Source: Metopolophium dirhodum (Eukaryota > Arthropoda > Insecta > Hemiptera > Aphididae). From it: DNA of 64,000 nt. The stretch spans positions 22,320,001 through 22,384,000 of the forward strand of contig NC_083566.1 of the NCBI RefSeq assembly GCF_019925205.1. The letters are read 5' to 3'. Made by a program: the position numbers and the translations under genes. Of the stretch, positions 37,701 to 47,900 are shown piece after piece. The notes beneath the pieces were generated by a model. It was given only the letters and a program-made list of their open reading frames with translations, did not search any database and was not told where the DNA came from. Positions within the stretch are counted from its first letter, which is position 1; each line of letters begins with the position of its first letter.

Positions 37701-40267
37701 AATTGTTCAGCTGTGCACGGTGAAACATGAATTTTATTATGAAGATAAACTTGATAAGTTTTATTTAGTTTACTCAAAATGTCTCAAATTTACCTACCTA
37801 TTTAGTTAAAAATGTTTTTTAATCTTATACCTGCTGTTAAATGTTAATTGCAATTTGTTTTGATTTTAATGTCAAGAAACATATCCAACTGTAATTTATT
37901 TTTATTAAAATTAGCCACATAAAATACAATGACAGATAAACATTAATTTTAAAGTATATAAAACATATTTATTATTTTAATGCCTTACTACAATGTGGAA
38001 AAAATAATTCAATGGATGCTCAAGCTCTGTATCACCCACATGCTTGGTGTCTACAACTTGCCTATGTGTAAAAAAAATGTATGTGGAAATCTTGTTGATT
38101 AATAAAAGCACAAACTAATTTAGGAAAATATAGTGCACTGTTGATGTTGCCCCAATTGCTTTAATTTGTATGTAAACTATAACCCTTTTAAAATTTTAGA
38201 CACTCATTGCAGTAGAATATTTTTTACTTTTTATAAAAAAAAAAGTAATCGCTTAATCTACAATAACTTATTAATCACTGATATATTATGAAGTTTATTT
38301 TAAAATGTATACCTATGTATTATTATTTGAATATTTTCTTTGTTTTTTAGAGGCTCTAAATAAATATAGATCCAAAAATAAAACACTCCCAAATAGCATA
38401 ATTATATACAGAGATGGTGTGGGAGATGGACAGTTATCATATGTCCATCGAACTGAAGTTGATATGGTAAAGGTTGGTATCTACATTAAAAATTATGTTT
38501 CCATGTACAATGTTAGTGATTAAATTTAATATAAATAATTTTGTTTATAGAAAACTTGTAAAGATTTCTACGGGGAGAAAAAAGTTGGCATGGCATTTAT
38601 TATAGTTAAAAAACGAATCAGTACAAGATTTTTTTGTAGCAATCCTAAAAATTATCAAAATCCACCCCCTGGAACAGTGATTGATAATACTGTCACTGAC
38701 CCAACTATGTAAGTATATTTATAATTATTTTACTGTAATAAATTACTGATTTATGAACTAGCCATCCACTGTACACAGTGGGGTTTTAAATTTAATTTTT
38801 CATACCTATGTGGTTATATTACACAGTGATTAAAATTAAATTAAAAAAAGTTACTCTAGATACTTGTCTTTGATATTTCAAGTTGACTTATGTAAGACTG
38901 AAAGGTCTTAACCGCATGTGTTGTTATGTAGCTTAAATATTAGAATGAATTGTCTTATTATCAAACTTAAAGGTAACAACATTATCTGTATTCTCTACAA
39001 TAATTAATGTATAAATAAGTTATTAGAATGCGGGTATTTTCAAATTATTTAGTAGCTGAAATTCATACGACTTTCAATTTAATTTGCTTAAGCTTTATAA
39101 TGTAATACAAGTTCTTCATAAGTTGATCTTTAGTATTCTAAAAATTAAAAAATTCCTCTCACAGTTTTAGTTATTTATATTTTGTTGTAATTCAAAAAAT
39201 ATTAATCACAAGGGAAAAGCACAAGGAATAAAAGTCTGATAAATACAGACTACCTACACAATATTATAATGTTGACGTTGTATATTAAGATGTAAAAACT
39301 TACTTACTTTCATACTGTAACTACTGTCACATTGTACTGTGTACATTTTACTAATATAACTTATAGACTTAAGAGGACACCATACCCGCATGCCTTGTCA
39401 ATCTTACAAATGCATAACATAGCAAATTGTACGTTCTGAATAATTCTTTTATGTTTAATTTTAGAGTGATTTTGTCTATGATAAAATTTAAATGTAAGGA
39501 TATTATCTAGACGATGATGTTGGTTTATTTTTATATTTCAATTTTAAAGCAAATTATGAGCATTTTAAAATGTACAAATAATTTAATATTTTAAAATGCT
39601 CATTACTCGCTTTAAAATTGAAATATAAAAATAAAAAACTTAGTCTAGATAATATTCTTAGTTCTAAATTTGTTAATAAATAAATTCACTCTATAATTAA
39701 ACACAACAGAGTTATAAAAACTAATTATTCAGAACATACAATTTTCTATGTTTTTGTAAGATGGAGGCAAGATGCACAAAATAATAAAAAAAAACAGGTC
39801 CATGACTCATAATATATATTCTGTTAGGTACAGCAATTATAAATAATATGTATCATCATTTTTAAAATTTATAAATGGAATAACATTTTAATGCATTACA
39901 GGTACGATTTTTACCTGATCTCTCAAAATGTAACACAGGGTACAGTTACCCCAACTCACTATAATGTAATTGTGGATACTCTCAATGAAACTACTGCTAC
40001 CAATATTACACCCGGAATTATGCAAAAACTTACCTATAAGTTGACTCACATGTACTATAATTGGTCGGTAAGTACTAAGTATTAATTGTTTAAAGATGAA
40101 CATAAAATGAACCATATATTTTTATAATTTTAATGGGCATTTTTCTATAGGGTACAGTGAGAGTTCCTGCCCCATGTCAACTGGCACACAAATTAGCATT
40201 TTTGACTGGACAGTCACTCCAAAATCCTGCAAATCCTGGTTTGGAGGATTTACTGTACTTTTTATAA
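25782..40267 (+). CDS. piwi: Piwi-family Argonaute protein, 885 residues, 17 coding exons
   Basis: Coding exons: 25782-26003, 26067-26106, 27878-27991, 28206-28417, 28487-28672, 31062-31238, 32492-32647, 32763-32908, 35451-35559, 35633-35922, 36004-36152, 36959-37083, 37165-37333, 38351-38472, 38551-38708, 39902-40067, 40151-40267. All have GT-AG borders and consistent phase, 2658 bases with TAA. The N-terminus is rich in RG/GR (RRARGRARGG, GRGAVRGR), the usual targets of symmetric arginine methylation for Tudor binding, plus three tandem proline-rich repeats. The N domain follows at residues about 126-258, then linker and PAZ at about 280-400 (STVLTRYNNQTYRIDD), MID at about 455-600, and PIWI at about 600-870. 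The slicer residues are intact: D650 (GFDVCHD), E688 (SGQELSSYF), D720 (YRDGVGDGQL), H860 (CQLAHKLAFLTG). It ends YFL, as Piwi proteins do. Expected role: piRNA-guided cleavage or silencing of transposons in germ cells. Aphids carry several Piwi paralogues, so which one this is (Piwi or Aubergine type) is not decided. Confidence 0.95.
25833..25930 (+). repeat. Three 33-bp coding repeats in the Piwi N-terminus
   Basis: Three tandem units encode PPPNQIGQPRG, PPPNQIGQPRG and PPPNQSGQPHG. The DNA is nearly identical between units, so the array expanded recently and may vary in copy number. Each of the first two units carries one RG dipeptide, adding possible arginine-methylation sites; the third has HG instead. 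Confidence 0.9.
26219..26243. repeat. G25 homopolymer in Piwi intron 2
   Basis: An uninterrupted run of 25 G on the plus strand. It is expected to be unstable, prone to quadruplex formation and hard to sequence; the true length may differ. Confidence 0.9.
26561..27168 (-). mobile_element. Internally deleted mariner-like element in Piwi intron 2
   Basis: Inverted termini CGTGGAATGTCCAGAAAGT (from 26565) and ACTTTCTGGACATGCCTCG (to 27164) are bordered by TA on each side, the target preferred by Tc1/mariner. The minus strand encodes the mariner transposase C-terminal core: LLHDNARPHTVNVLKQLLDS then FGWDILNYPLYSPNLVPSDY. Both include expected catalytic acidic positions (HDNARPH and the PSDY of the D34D motif). 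At about 600 bp the element is half of a full mariner and lacks the N-terminal DNA-binding part; the remaining frame ends early. It is antisense to the host gene. It is non-autonomous, but its ends look well preserved. Confidence 0.9.
29491..29628. repeat. Tandem duplication, 2 x 70 bp, in Piwi intron 5
   Basis: The unit starting ATATGTTTAGTAGGTTTAAA at 29491 is repeated at 29561 with essentially one difference near the end (GTAAGATTTG against GTAAAATTTG). It is a recent local duplication with no coding content. Confidence 0.9.
31893..32430 (-). pseudogene. hAT-type transposase relic in Piwi intron 6
   Basis: On the minus strand the segment encodes, in broken frames, PIITRWGSWLVAHQYYSEHF then KKIQEFISKLDPE, and further on a C-terminal MTSVDVERLFSYFKNIL. 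The latter is the hAT C-terminal dimerisation motif (usually SVDVERSFS). Stops and frameshifts interrupt the middle. No inverted termini or target duplication were found. It lies antisense to the Piwi transcript. Confidence 0.75.
33513..34852. mobile_element. 1.34-kb fold-back transposon in Piwi intron 8
   Basis: Termini CAGGGTGTGTCTTATGTCAT (33513) and the inverse ATGACATAAGATACTCCCTG (to 34852) are flanked by TATA on both sides. Inverted similarity extends far inside: about 34005-34083 (TTCCCTATATTGGTAGGTAT, CGCATGCAAAGTATGAATTT) matches the inverse at about 34400-34465. Intermediate blocks such as AATGTATTAATA-type sequence correspond as well. The arms are about 500 bases and enclose a unique core of roughly 300. 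It has no coding sequence. It would form a long double-stranded hairpin in the Piwi pre-mRNA. Confidence 0.85.
39400..39766. mobile_element. Palindromic MITE in Piwi intron 15
   Basis: The left arm from about 39402 (AATCTTACAAATGCATAACA, TGTACGTTCTGAATAATTC) pairs with the right arm ending near 39762 (GAATAATTAG-type inverse, GAACATACAATTTTCTATGT, TTGTAAGAT). The central part is strongest: ATATTTCAATTTTAAAGCAA and TATGAGCATTTTAAAATG at 39532-39572 against their inverse at 39588-39634. Each arm is about 170 bases and the element is non-coding. It belongs to the same family as the interrupted hairpin at 17231-17304. Confidence 0.85.
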
Positions 40268-40938
40268 GTTTTTTCACTGACCACTGAATATTGAATAATA
40301 GTACCTAACGAATAACGATTAGCCAAATCGGTACATTTTAGATTTAAATACACATGTTTTTAATTTTCATAACTTTTTTTTAGATATTTTTTGAGAAAAG
40401 TACATATTATTGTAAAATCTGAATAGATTAAAATCTTATCTGGATGATTAAATTAAAATTGTAAACAAAAATTATTAAATTGTAGATGTTCTGGAGCATA
40501 GTAGTGTACAACAAACTGCCTAAATGTAAGCAACGACTGTGGTGGCCATTTTATTATATAATAATTACTTATTAGTTATTACCTATGATAATATTTAAAC
40601 AATTTTTTTATAAATATAATATATAGGTAAGTTTTTTACAAGAGTTGTTTATTTGTATTTCTTTAAATATATACATTTTTCCATATAATTTTTTTATTTT
40701 TTATTATGTATTATGTGTGTATATTTGTTTTATATTTAACCCTGTAATCAAATTGTGTGGAATATTTGAAGGTAAATAGGAACAGAATGTAGATTTAATG
40801 TGATTGAAGTGTTTCAAGTATGTTTGAGATATTGAGTGTTGTCAATAATCAGTGTTCACTTCTAAAAGATTTTCAATAGTTCATTGTATAGGCTACTATT
40901 GTGTATTTTAGACCGTTTAGTTAAGTTTTTCAACGAGA

Positions 40939-40944
40939 AATAAA
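40939..40944 (+). terminator. Candidate polyadenylation signal of the Piwi gene
   Basis: An AATAAA hexamer lies about 670 bases after the stop, following GT-rich untranslated sequence. Other AT-rich candidates exist nearby, so the exact cleavage site is uncertain. Confidence 0.35.
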
Positions 40945-41189
40945 GATAGGTGAATACTGAATATAGAAAAATATATAAAATATAATACACATTTTTCAAT
41001 AAAATAGTTCAGCAATAAGGTGGTCCTGGAGGGGCAATAACTTGAAACGAAGTTGTATAGTATAACAAGTCCTCTAGGGCCCAACTAGGTATATTTGGTG
41101 GGCCCCGTATGAAAAATTATTAGGAGGTAACGTAAAATGACATTTGCAAAACAAATAATTATTTTTATTAGTTTAATATTATATTATAG

Positions 41190-41365
41190 AGGTATACTAT
41201 AATCATAGGCGCAAATTGACTAAATTTTTAGGGAAGACTCGAGCCCCCCTTTCTATAGGCCATATTGCTTAATACTGCGGAATATAAAAATTAGTACTAA
41301 TTACTAGATTTTTAACTGGGGGGGGACTAAGTCCCCCAAGCCCCCCCCTATTTGCGCAAATTACT
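41190..41365. repeat. Short element with GCGCAAAT inverted ends and G/C runs
   Basis: ATAGGCGCAAATTGACTAAA at about 41205 and the inverse TATTTGCGCAAATTA at about 41350 bracket a segment with C6 and G8 runs (GGGGGGGGACTAAGTCCCCC near 41320). The palindromic phrase GGGACTAAGTCCC recurs at about 47170 in a RasGAP intron, indicating a dispersed repeat. The class is unknown. Confidence 0.5.
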
Positions 41366-41369
41366 ATAG

Positions 41370-43320
41370 TTAAAAAGTCAAAATTACTTACCATTATTTT
41401 CTATTGTAGGAAGTTCTTGACAATAAACATAGGTTAACCTAACCTATTTAAAAATCCTATACATTTTTTATTTCTTCCTCTTTCTTCAGTTTTATTTCCT
41501 TGAGATTTTCCTTTTGATGGAACCATTTTGTCATCGTAATTTATAATAAAGAAACAGAAAGTAGGTAATTAGGTATTAACAAACCGACAAGTAGACAAGT
41601 AGACAATTAATGTACGATGAACAAATGAAAATGTTGATAACCGGCAATGTCGATTCTTGATACAGATTAGGCAATAGGCACTATAGGTATTATATTACAC
41701 TTATTATTGAAAATCAGAAGTTAAATGCACCATACATTATCATACAATAAACTGTAAAGTAAATGAGTAAAATACGATTGAAACCATTACTTTTTTGTCT
41801 ATAATTGAAACTGACACAACTACATAGTACGGACGGTCTACGGAGTAGTAGGTACCTACACAATTATTAATTATTTCAGTAATTTCGTCAACGACGACCA
41901 CTCACGAGTCACTACTAAATATTTAGTCATTACCACACGTCTTGTAGTACTTGATTGTAGTACTGGGCACACTGACAGTTGCCACAATGGTGTCCGATAC
42001 CCGAAATATTAATTTTATTTTTAGTCTCTACGACAATAACAATCATGACGTTTACATAATACCATAGGGACAATCGTAATAATAGGTATTTACTATTTAT
42101 ATCTATTCTGTGGCATTACATACAAATTATGGCGTCGGGCTCATGGTTTAAGGAGTAATATTTAGGCAATTCACATGACACGAACATTTGGGCTTCGTCT
42201 ATTTGTGAGTAGTAAATGAACATTAGTGAGCGTATCCGAGAATCGCTGACCGCTGTAATTACCGCGACTGCAACTCCCGCACGTCACATTTTCGCGTAAA
42301 ATGAAATATAATTCACTTGGATAGTTGGATTTTACAGTTTTTTATTGTATTATGTCTTATTTGTTTTGAACAATTAAGTGGCCTGCTCGTGTGTCTTTAA
42401 TAAGGGGCAATATTTAGGCAATATGCAATTTTAATGCCGCCGCCCATGTCATTTGTGTCAGTCGTCAACTACGATTAGTGTGAGTGTGACTGTATGCGCG
42501 GGTCCCGGACCATTTATCTATTCTGTGACCGGTTTCACACTGCGTGTGCGCACATGTCAACGAAAAATAAAATTTATGATTTTTTTGCTCAAAACACGCT
42601 TTACAGGAAAAACTCTCACGCATCGTAGAGTGGTCTGAATTGATTAAATTTTTTTTCGTTAGAAAGAAGAGAATTTTTTACAGGGCGCATGAATTTTTAA
42701 TTTCGTTGCTTAAAACAGACATAATAAAAATAACAAAATCTTGTGAAAATTGGTCATATTCAAAGTCGTATATACGGTTTGGAAATAGAATCTTGAGAAT
42801 CCAAGTTCAATAACCCCTGTAAGAAACGTTTCTCTTTCAAAAAAGTGAGTGGTGTCATGGAACACCTGGTAGAAACTAAGTTTCTATTCCAACAATTAAT
42901 TTTAGTGGAACCATTAAATTTTTAAAATCCCAAGTATAAAAATATAAGAAAGATGACTTCTTAGTGTGTTGTAACGCGTAGTGTGTACTGTGTGATAACG
43001 TTAGAAATAGCCAATAACTAATTAATAATTTAATTAATAGTGTTACCGCTGACCATTAATAAATAAATTCTAGTATTTATAATCAATGGTATATTGTGTA
43101 AAAAGTCAAAAATCAGCTTATAATAATATAATACAGTACATTAACTATTTTTATTTTACAAGTGATAAAACAATTAGTATTAACTGAAACAGCGGGGGGT
43201 GATGGCCCATTGGCCCCCCGGCACACATGAATGAATTTGTTTTATAAGAATTTGTGCTTTTATATTTTATTTTTATTTTGTGTCTGCTATCACCTATTAG
43301 AACAGTGAAAATGGTTCAAA
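41370..43320. other. Intergenic DNA between the convergent Piwi and RasGAP genes
   Basis: No supported gene was found. The GC-richer part at 42160-42640 holds a direct repeat (GGAGTAATATTTAGGCAATT at about 42151 and GGGGCAATATTTAGGCAATA at about 42403) and unassigned short frames. It could be a mobile-element remnant. Confidence 0.4.
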
Positions 43321-43324
43321 TTAC

Positions 43325-44125
43325 TACTTCAGCATCTTTTCTGATAGGAAAGTGAATCTAGTTAGTACTTTGTTGGGTCAAAACTCAAAAGTAAAAAAAT
43401 TCCCAGTAGTTTTCACAAGCGTCGTGAAAAACAAAAAAAATTATCAAGTAAAGTTATTTTTACACAAAACTAGTTATCGACAAAATCGATTATGTTTTTC
43501 TGTTGTAACTCAAAAATGAATAGCTGTAAAAACTTTATATCCCAACATTTGTATATAATATAATATGAGAATTTACCTTACAAGATATTCAAAATATAAT
43601 ATTGACTCTTTTTAAGCTTAAAAATTTTTATTTTTAAATATTGTCAATAAATAATTATTTTCTCTCGGTCAAGTTGAACACAGATCCACAATTATTTTTT
43701 TTCAATTCACGTCTAAAGTTAACAAAATTCTTTAAAATTGCGAACATTTAAAAATTTTTGTCCATCTATCCAAGAGAAACTTTAAAAGAAAAGTTTACCG
43801 CTCAGTTACATTAATTTTGTATAAGCGTTTGAAATTCAATTTTTTACGATGGATATTCAACGTTAATTAATTATTTCTCTTCAAAAATTTTTTGATATTT
43901 TGTCGTAATTCAAAAATTAACTATAAAAAGCCCATCTTATAATAATATACTGTTCACATAACCATGAGCAAAACTCACGGGCAACGCCAGCGGAATGGCT
44001 AAAAATTAAAATATAATATAATTTTGTTTCCATAACTATGAACAGCAAAATACACCCAAAAGGACTCAATTTATCACAATTTTTTTCACGGGCAAAGCCG
44101 GGTTATTCAGCTAGTATTATATAAA
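43325..44125. repeat. Second dispersed-repeat copy and an adjoining insect repeat end
   Basis: The first part matches the family at 11090-11998 (CTGATAGGAAAGTGAATCTA, TCCCAGTAGTTTTC, GTTGTAACTCAAAAATGA). At 43978-44115 the phrases ACGGGCAACGCCAG and CACGGGCAAAGCCGGGTTAT, followed by TCAGCTAGTATTAT, resemble the conserved end of a very common insect interspersed repeat whose class I cannot settle from sequence alone. Confidence 0.5.
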
Positions 44126-44951
44126 TAGGAAAATAAATTAGAAAACTCAATTTTTAAAAGGTCACCAAAAAAAAAAATGTATAATTCGTCAGTCCTTTTA
44201 GAATTAATACAATGATTTGTCAGTAATAATCTTTGGTACAAAACTTATTCTCAAGAAAACACGAAAAAAAATAAAACCAAAATCATTAAATATTTTGTTT
44301 TAAGTTTGATACACCCAAATCAATATTGAAAAATAAATAAAAAATAAACAATTCAACAACATAACTCTAACAGAATGTATAAAAAAAAAAAATAATAATA
44401 ATAAATAAATAATAATAATCATCGATTAACACACTAAAATAATATTATACACTACCAGTTTGTTAAATTAAACGTACTCCTTAAGTAATATAAACTGAAA
44501 ACTTTATAAGGAACATTTAGCAGCTAACTTAATGATCATAATGCGCTTAAAATCTACAAATAATAATAAAAAAACAAAGATTCATCAAAGAGGAAAAATA
44601 CATCTGTGTTAAAAACCTAAAATAAAGTTTTGATAAATTCGCATAAACCACCAAGTTTAAAATAATATTAAATTTGTTAATTATTATTTTATATTAAAAA
44701 AAAATATATGTATGTATAACTATGTAAGAACACATTAAAGTTAATAATACTTGATAATGATTTGAAATTAGTAATTTAATTAAGATTATTTTACGTAAAA
44801 ACGCAGTAATATAATAACGCGACGACCTACCCAATAAAATTAAGTCAAAAAAATTGCGATTGAAACTTTGAACCTATTTCAGACAAAGTATAAAATTTTT
44901 TTTTAAGATAAAATACTATCTATCTTTAAATATTTAATACGAGGACAGTTT
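44126..44951 (-). other. Probable 3' untranslated region of the RasGAP gene
   Basis: AT-rich sequence immediately 3' of the minus-strand stop at 44954-44952, with no coding frame. No convincing single polyadenylation signal could be chosen. Confidence 0.4.
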
Positions 44952-47900
44952 TTAACAAGATGAGCTCTTGAGTTCACCAAGCTCGGCAAGCAGTCTATGG
45001 TTGATGTTGGGACTTGGACTATTGGTTTTTCCATTGGTCATTTGGTACCGTTCCTTGAGCTGGCTTAAAGCATTCAACAATCGGTTGTTAGCCGCGTCCA
45101 ATGCAGCAATCTGGTGTTCTTGAGCCTCAATCACACGCTGTTTGTGAGTTAGCGTGTCAGACATTTTGCGCTGCTCACGTCTCAGTTCATCTTCCACAGA
45201 CATCAACCTGAAGAATAATTGTGAAGTTTAAATTTGTCATTGAAGTCATTACACGCAATGCTACTAACCTAGCTATTATGTTTTTCATATTATCTGGTTC
45301 ATTATCAATGATTTCTGGAGAATCTGGTTCAGATTCCAATTGCTGTTCAGCCTGCTCCAACTTTAATTTAAGTATTTGCACATTGGTTTGAAGACGTTCA
45401 ATTTCCTTCTGGTACTGAATTTATATTCTTTATATATAAGTAAAATATAATTAAATAAATATTAATTTTACTTACGCTTATCTGATCATTGGAGCGATTA
45501 GTTTTTAATTTGTTGGCAATATTTTGATTTCTTGTGTCTTCATCCTCAGAAGAGTCTTCAGACATTCCACGACTAGAATCAATGGACACACGCCTTCTTA
45601 AAGGCATTTCAGCAGGGCACACTTTTTTAACATCTGTATAAAATATTTAAAAAACATTCAATCAAAAAAATCACCATTAACATTAATGAGCATGACATAC
45701 CACCAGGTATACATTTAGGATTAGGGCTGACTCCGTTAACTTTGCTCGGAGACCATTTCCAAGCTAAGGATCTGGCCATACCACCACCATTGCACTGTGG
45801 ATTAGTTCTTGGAGCTCGATGGGGTGGTAAGAATCTTGGTGCCACTTGAGCTACTTTATCATTAACTGGAGTATTCTCATCTTCAGAAGAGCTACATGAT
45901 CGTGGCCGCTGTTTTCTTTGGTGATGATGGTGGTGATGGTGGTGGTGATGATGTTGATATACAGGATTGACAAATGCCAGAGGAGGCAAAGCAGCATTAC
46001 CATTAGCTAATGGCGGTTTGCTATTGTTATTGGTCAAATCGACAGGACTTGAGCTCTGACTGTATGCTGCAAAACTCTGATAACCTGAGGATGCTACATT
46101 TGATAATGTGGAAATGGACATTTGGCTTCCCTTTTGCTGTTGGTCGATTTCTTCAACATCAGAATTGTGACCGTTATTATGATTGATGTGATGATGAGGA
46201 GTGAATCCATTGTACGTGGTAACTGGTTCATCAAATTTTAGCTTGGGGCAAAGTTGTAGGTTAGGTGAACCAGGATTGGACGAGAAGAATGCATTGCGGG
46301 GTAGAGTTGAAGCACGTGTTGTATTGGTCATAGGACGTTTTTCACACAATAATGTCGAACTTCCAACCAAATTATTTGTGCTGTTCAAAGACGACCCTTG
46401 TGTTGAGCCATACAAACGTTGAGAGGCGTCTTTCAATGTTGGATCATTATATCTAAAATTAAATACAAATAAAATATAATTATTGTTAAATACAAATTAT
46501 ATTTGTCAAGTTACTCCTCATATACACACCTAAAAATGTTTTGATGTTGTACAGGCTGGTAAATATTATTCGGTTCATTAGATGGTTGATTTTCAATGTA
46601 ACTTTTTAATGGTGTTCGAACTCCAGCGGGCTGAGCCAGTGCTAATTGTATTCTTTCTAGTATCATGTGCAACTTTTCTACTTCCTGAAGACGTACTGGA
46701 GATATTTTTTCCACACATTCCATTAACAATGTATGAAGTATGCTCAATTGTTTTGCAAGGTCGATGTGTCCATCAAACTCAGTTGAGTGGTCTTGTGGAG
46801 TCGAATAACCATTTGGTACAGGACTCTGAAAATGTGATGAAATAATATATTTTTTAAATAGAATTATCAATAATTAGCTTATGATTGAGATTAAAATTGA
46901 GACTAACAGATATAATTTTCAAGAAAGATTTCATTGAAGCTGCTTCACGTTCCAAAAAGTCGTTCATAAACTCCATAAAATTTTCTTTTCCTTGAAATCG
47001 TGTGAAGTTTGCCAAGGTTTGCAGTGTTTTTGCTACCAGTGTCAAATTCCGTGCTGCTTTTTCATTTGGATATTCTGTAAAAGATATAAAAAAATCATTC
47101 AAATAAACGTTATATATTATATAAATATAAATGTATTTTAATCAGGGATTAAATTTGATGGAAATGCAGGGGGACTAAGTCCCCTACTTCGGATGGTGGT
47201 TAAAAGGTGTTCCCTTTAATAAATTAGGATTTTTTACATTACAAATTATAAAATTATGATATATGGAATGCTTAAGAGTATATGGAGACATTAGACCTAT
47301 CTGGAATTCCCACTTTAAGCCCTGATTTTAATAGAAATAAAAACTCACCATGTGTAATGTTGAACAGGCTAGGTGACAAAATGGCTGGGCACAAAAATCT
47401 CAAAAAAATACAAGCTGAAATTAAATTGTCACTAATATCGTGGCGTCCAGAACCGTTCATACGTTCACGGAACCTCGTAAAACACTCCCGAAGTTCACTA
47501 AAACATCAAAATTCAAAATGAAATTAAACATGAACCTATATAAATGTATATAATCTCATACAATGGAAATGAAGTATGGGAAGAGAGTATACGATTCCAT
47601 GTGGTTTCAACAGCATTTCTTAAATTAGCCTGCTGTTTGGCCAAGTTTGACGCACTTCCCGCTTTCAAAGGATCCACTTCGCAATCAAAACCAGTTTGCA
47701 TGACATTTGACACAAGTTCACTCAGAGTCTCATGTAAATACTTTTCTCCAGTCAACTTTAAGTATGCTTCCATTGCCTTAGTGGCTAGTGAGTTCCCCCT
47801 GAATGTCAATCGATCATCTTCGACCTTTTCAATATCCATCATCACAATGTCAGACAGGAACTCTTTAGCTAGGTTTTCCTTTTGCATGACATGCACTAGA

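Noticed and set aside
45921..45953. Possible microsatellite interrupting the RasGAP frame
   Set aside because: The run stays in frame as polyhistidine and the flanking exon is intact, so it is treated as part of the protein.
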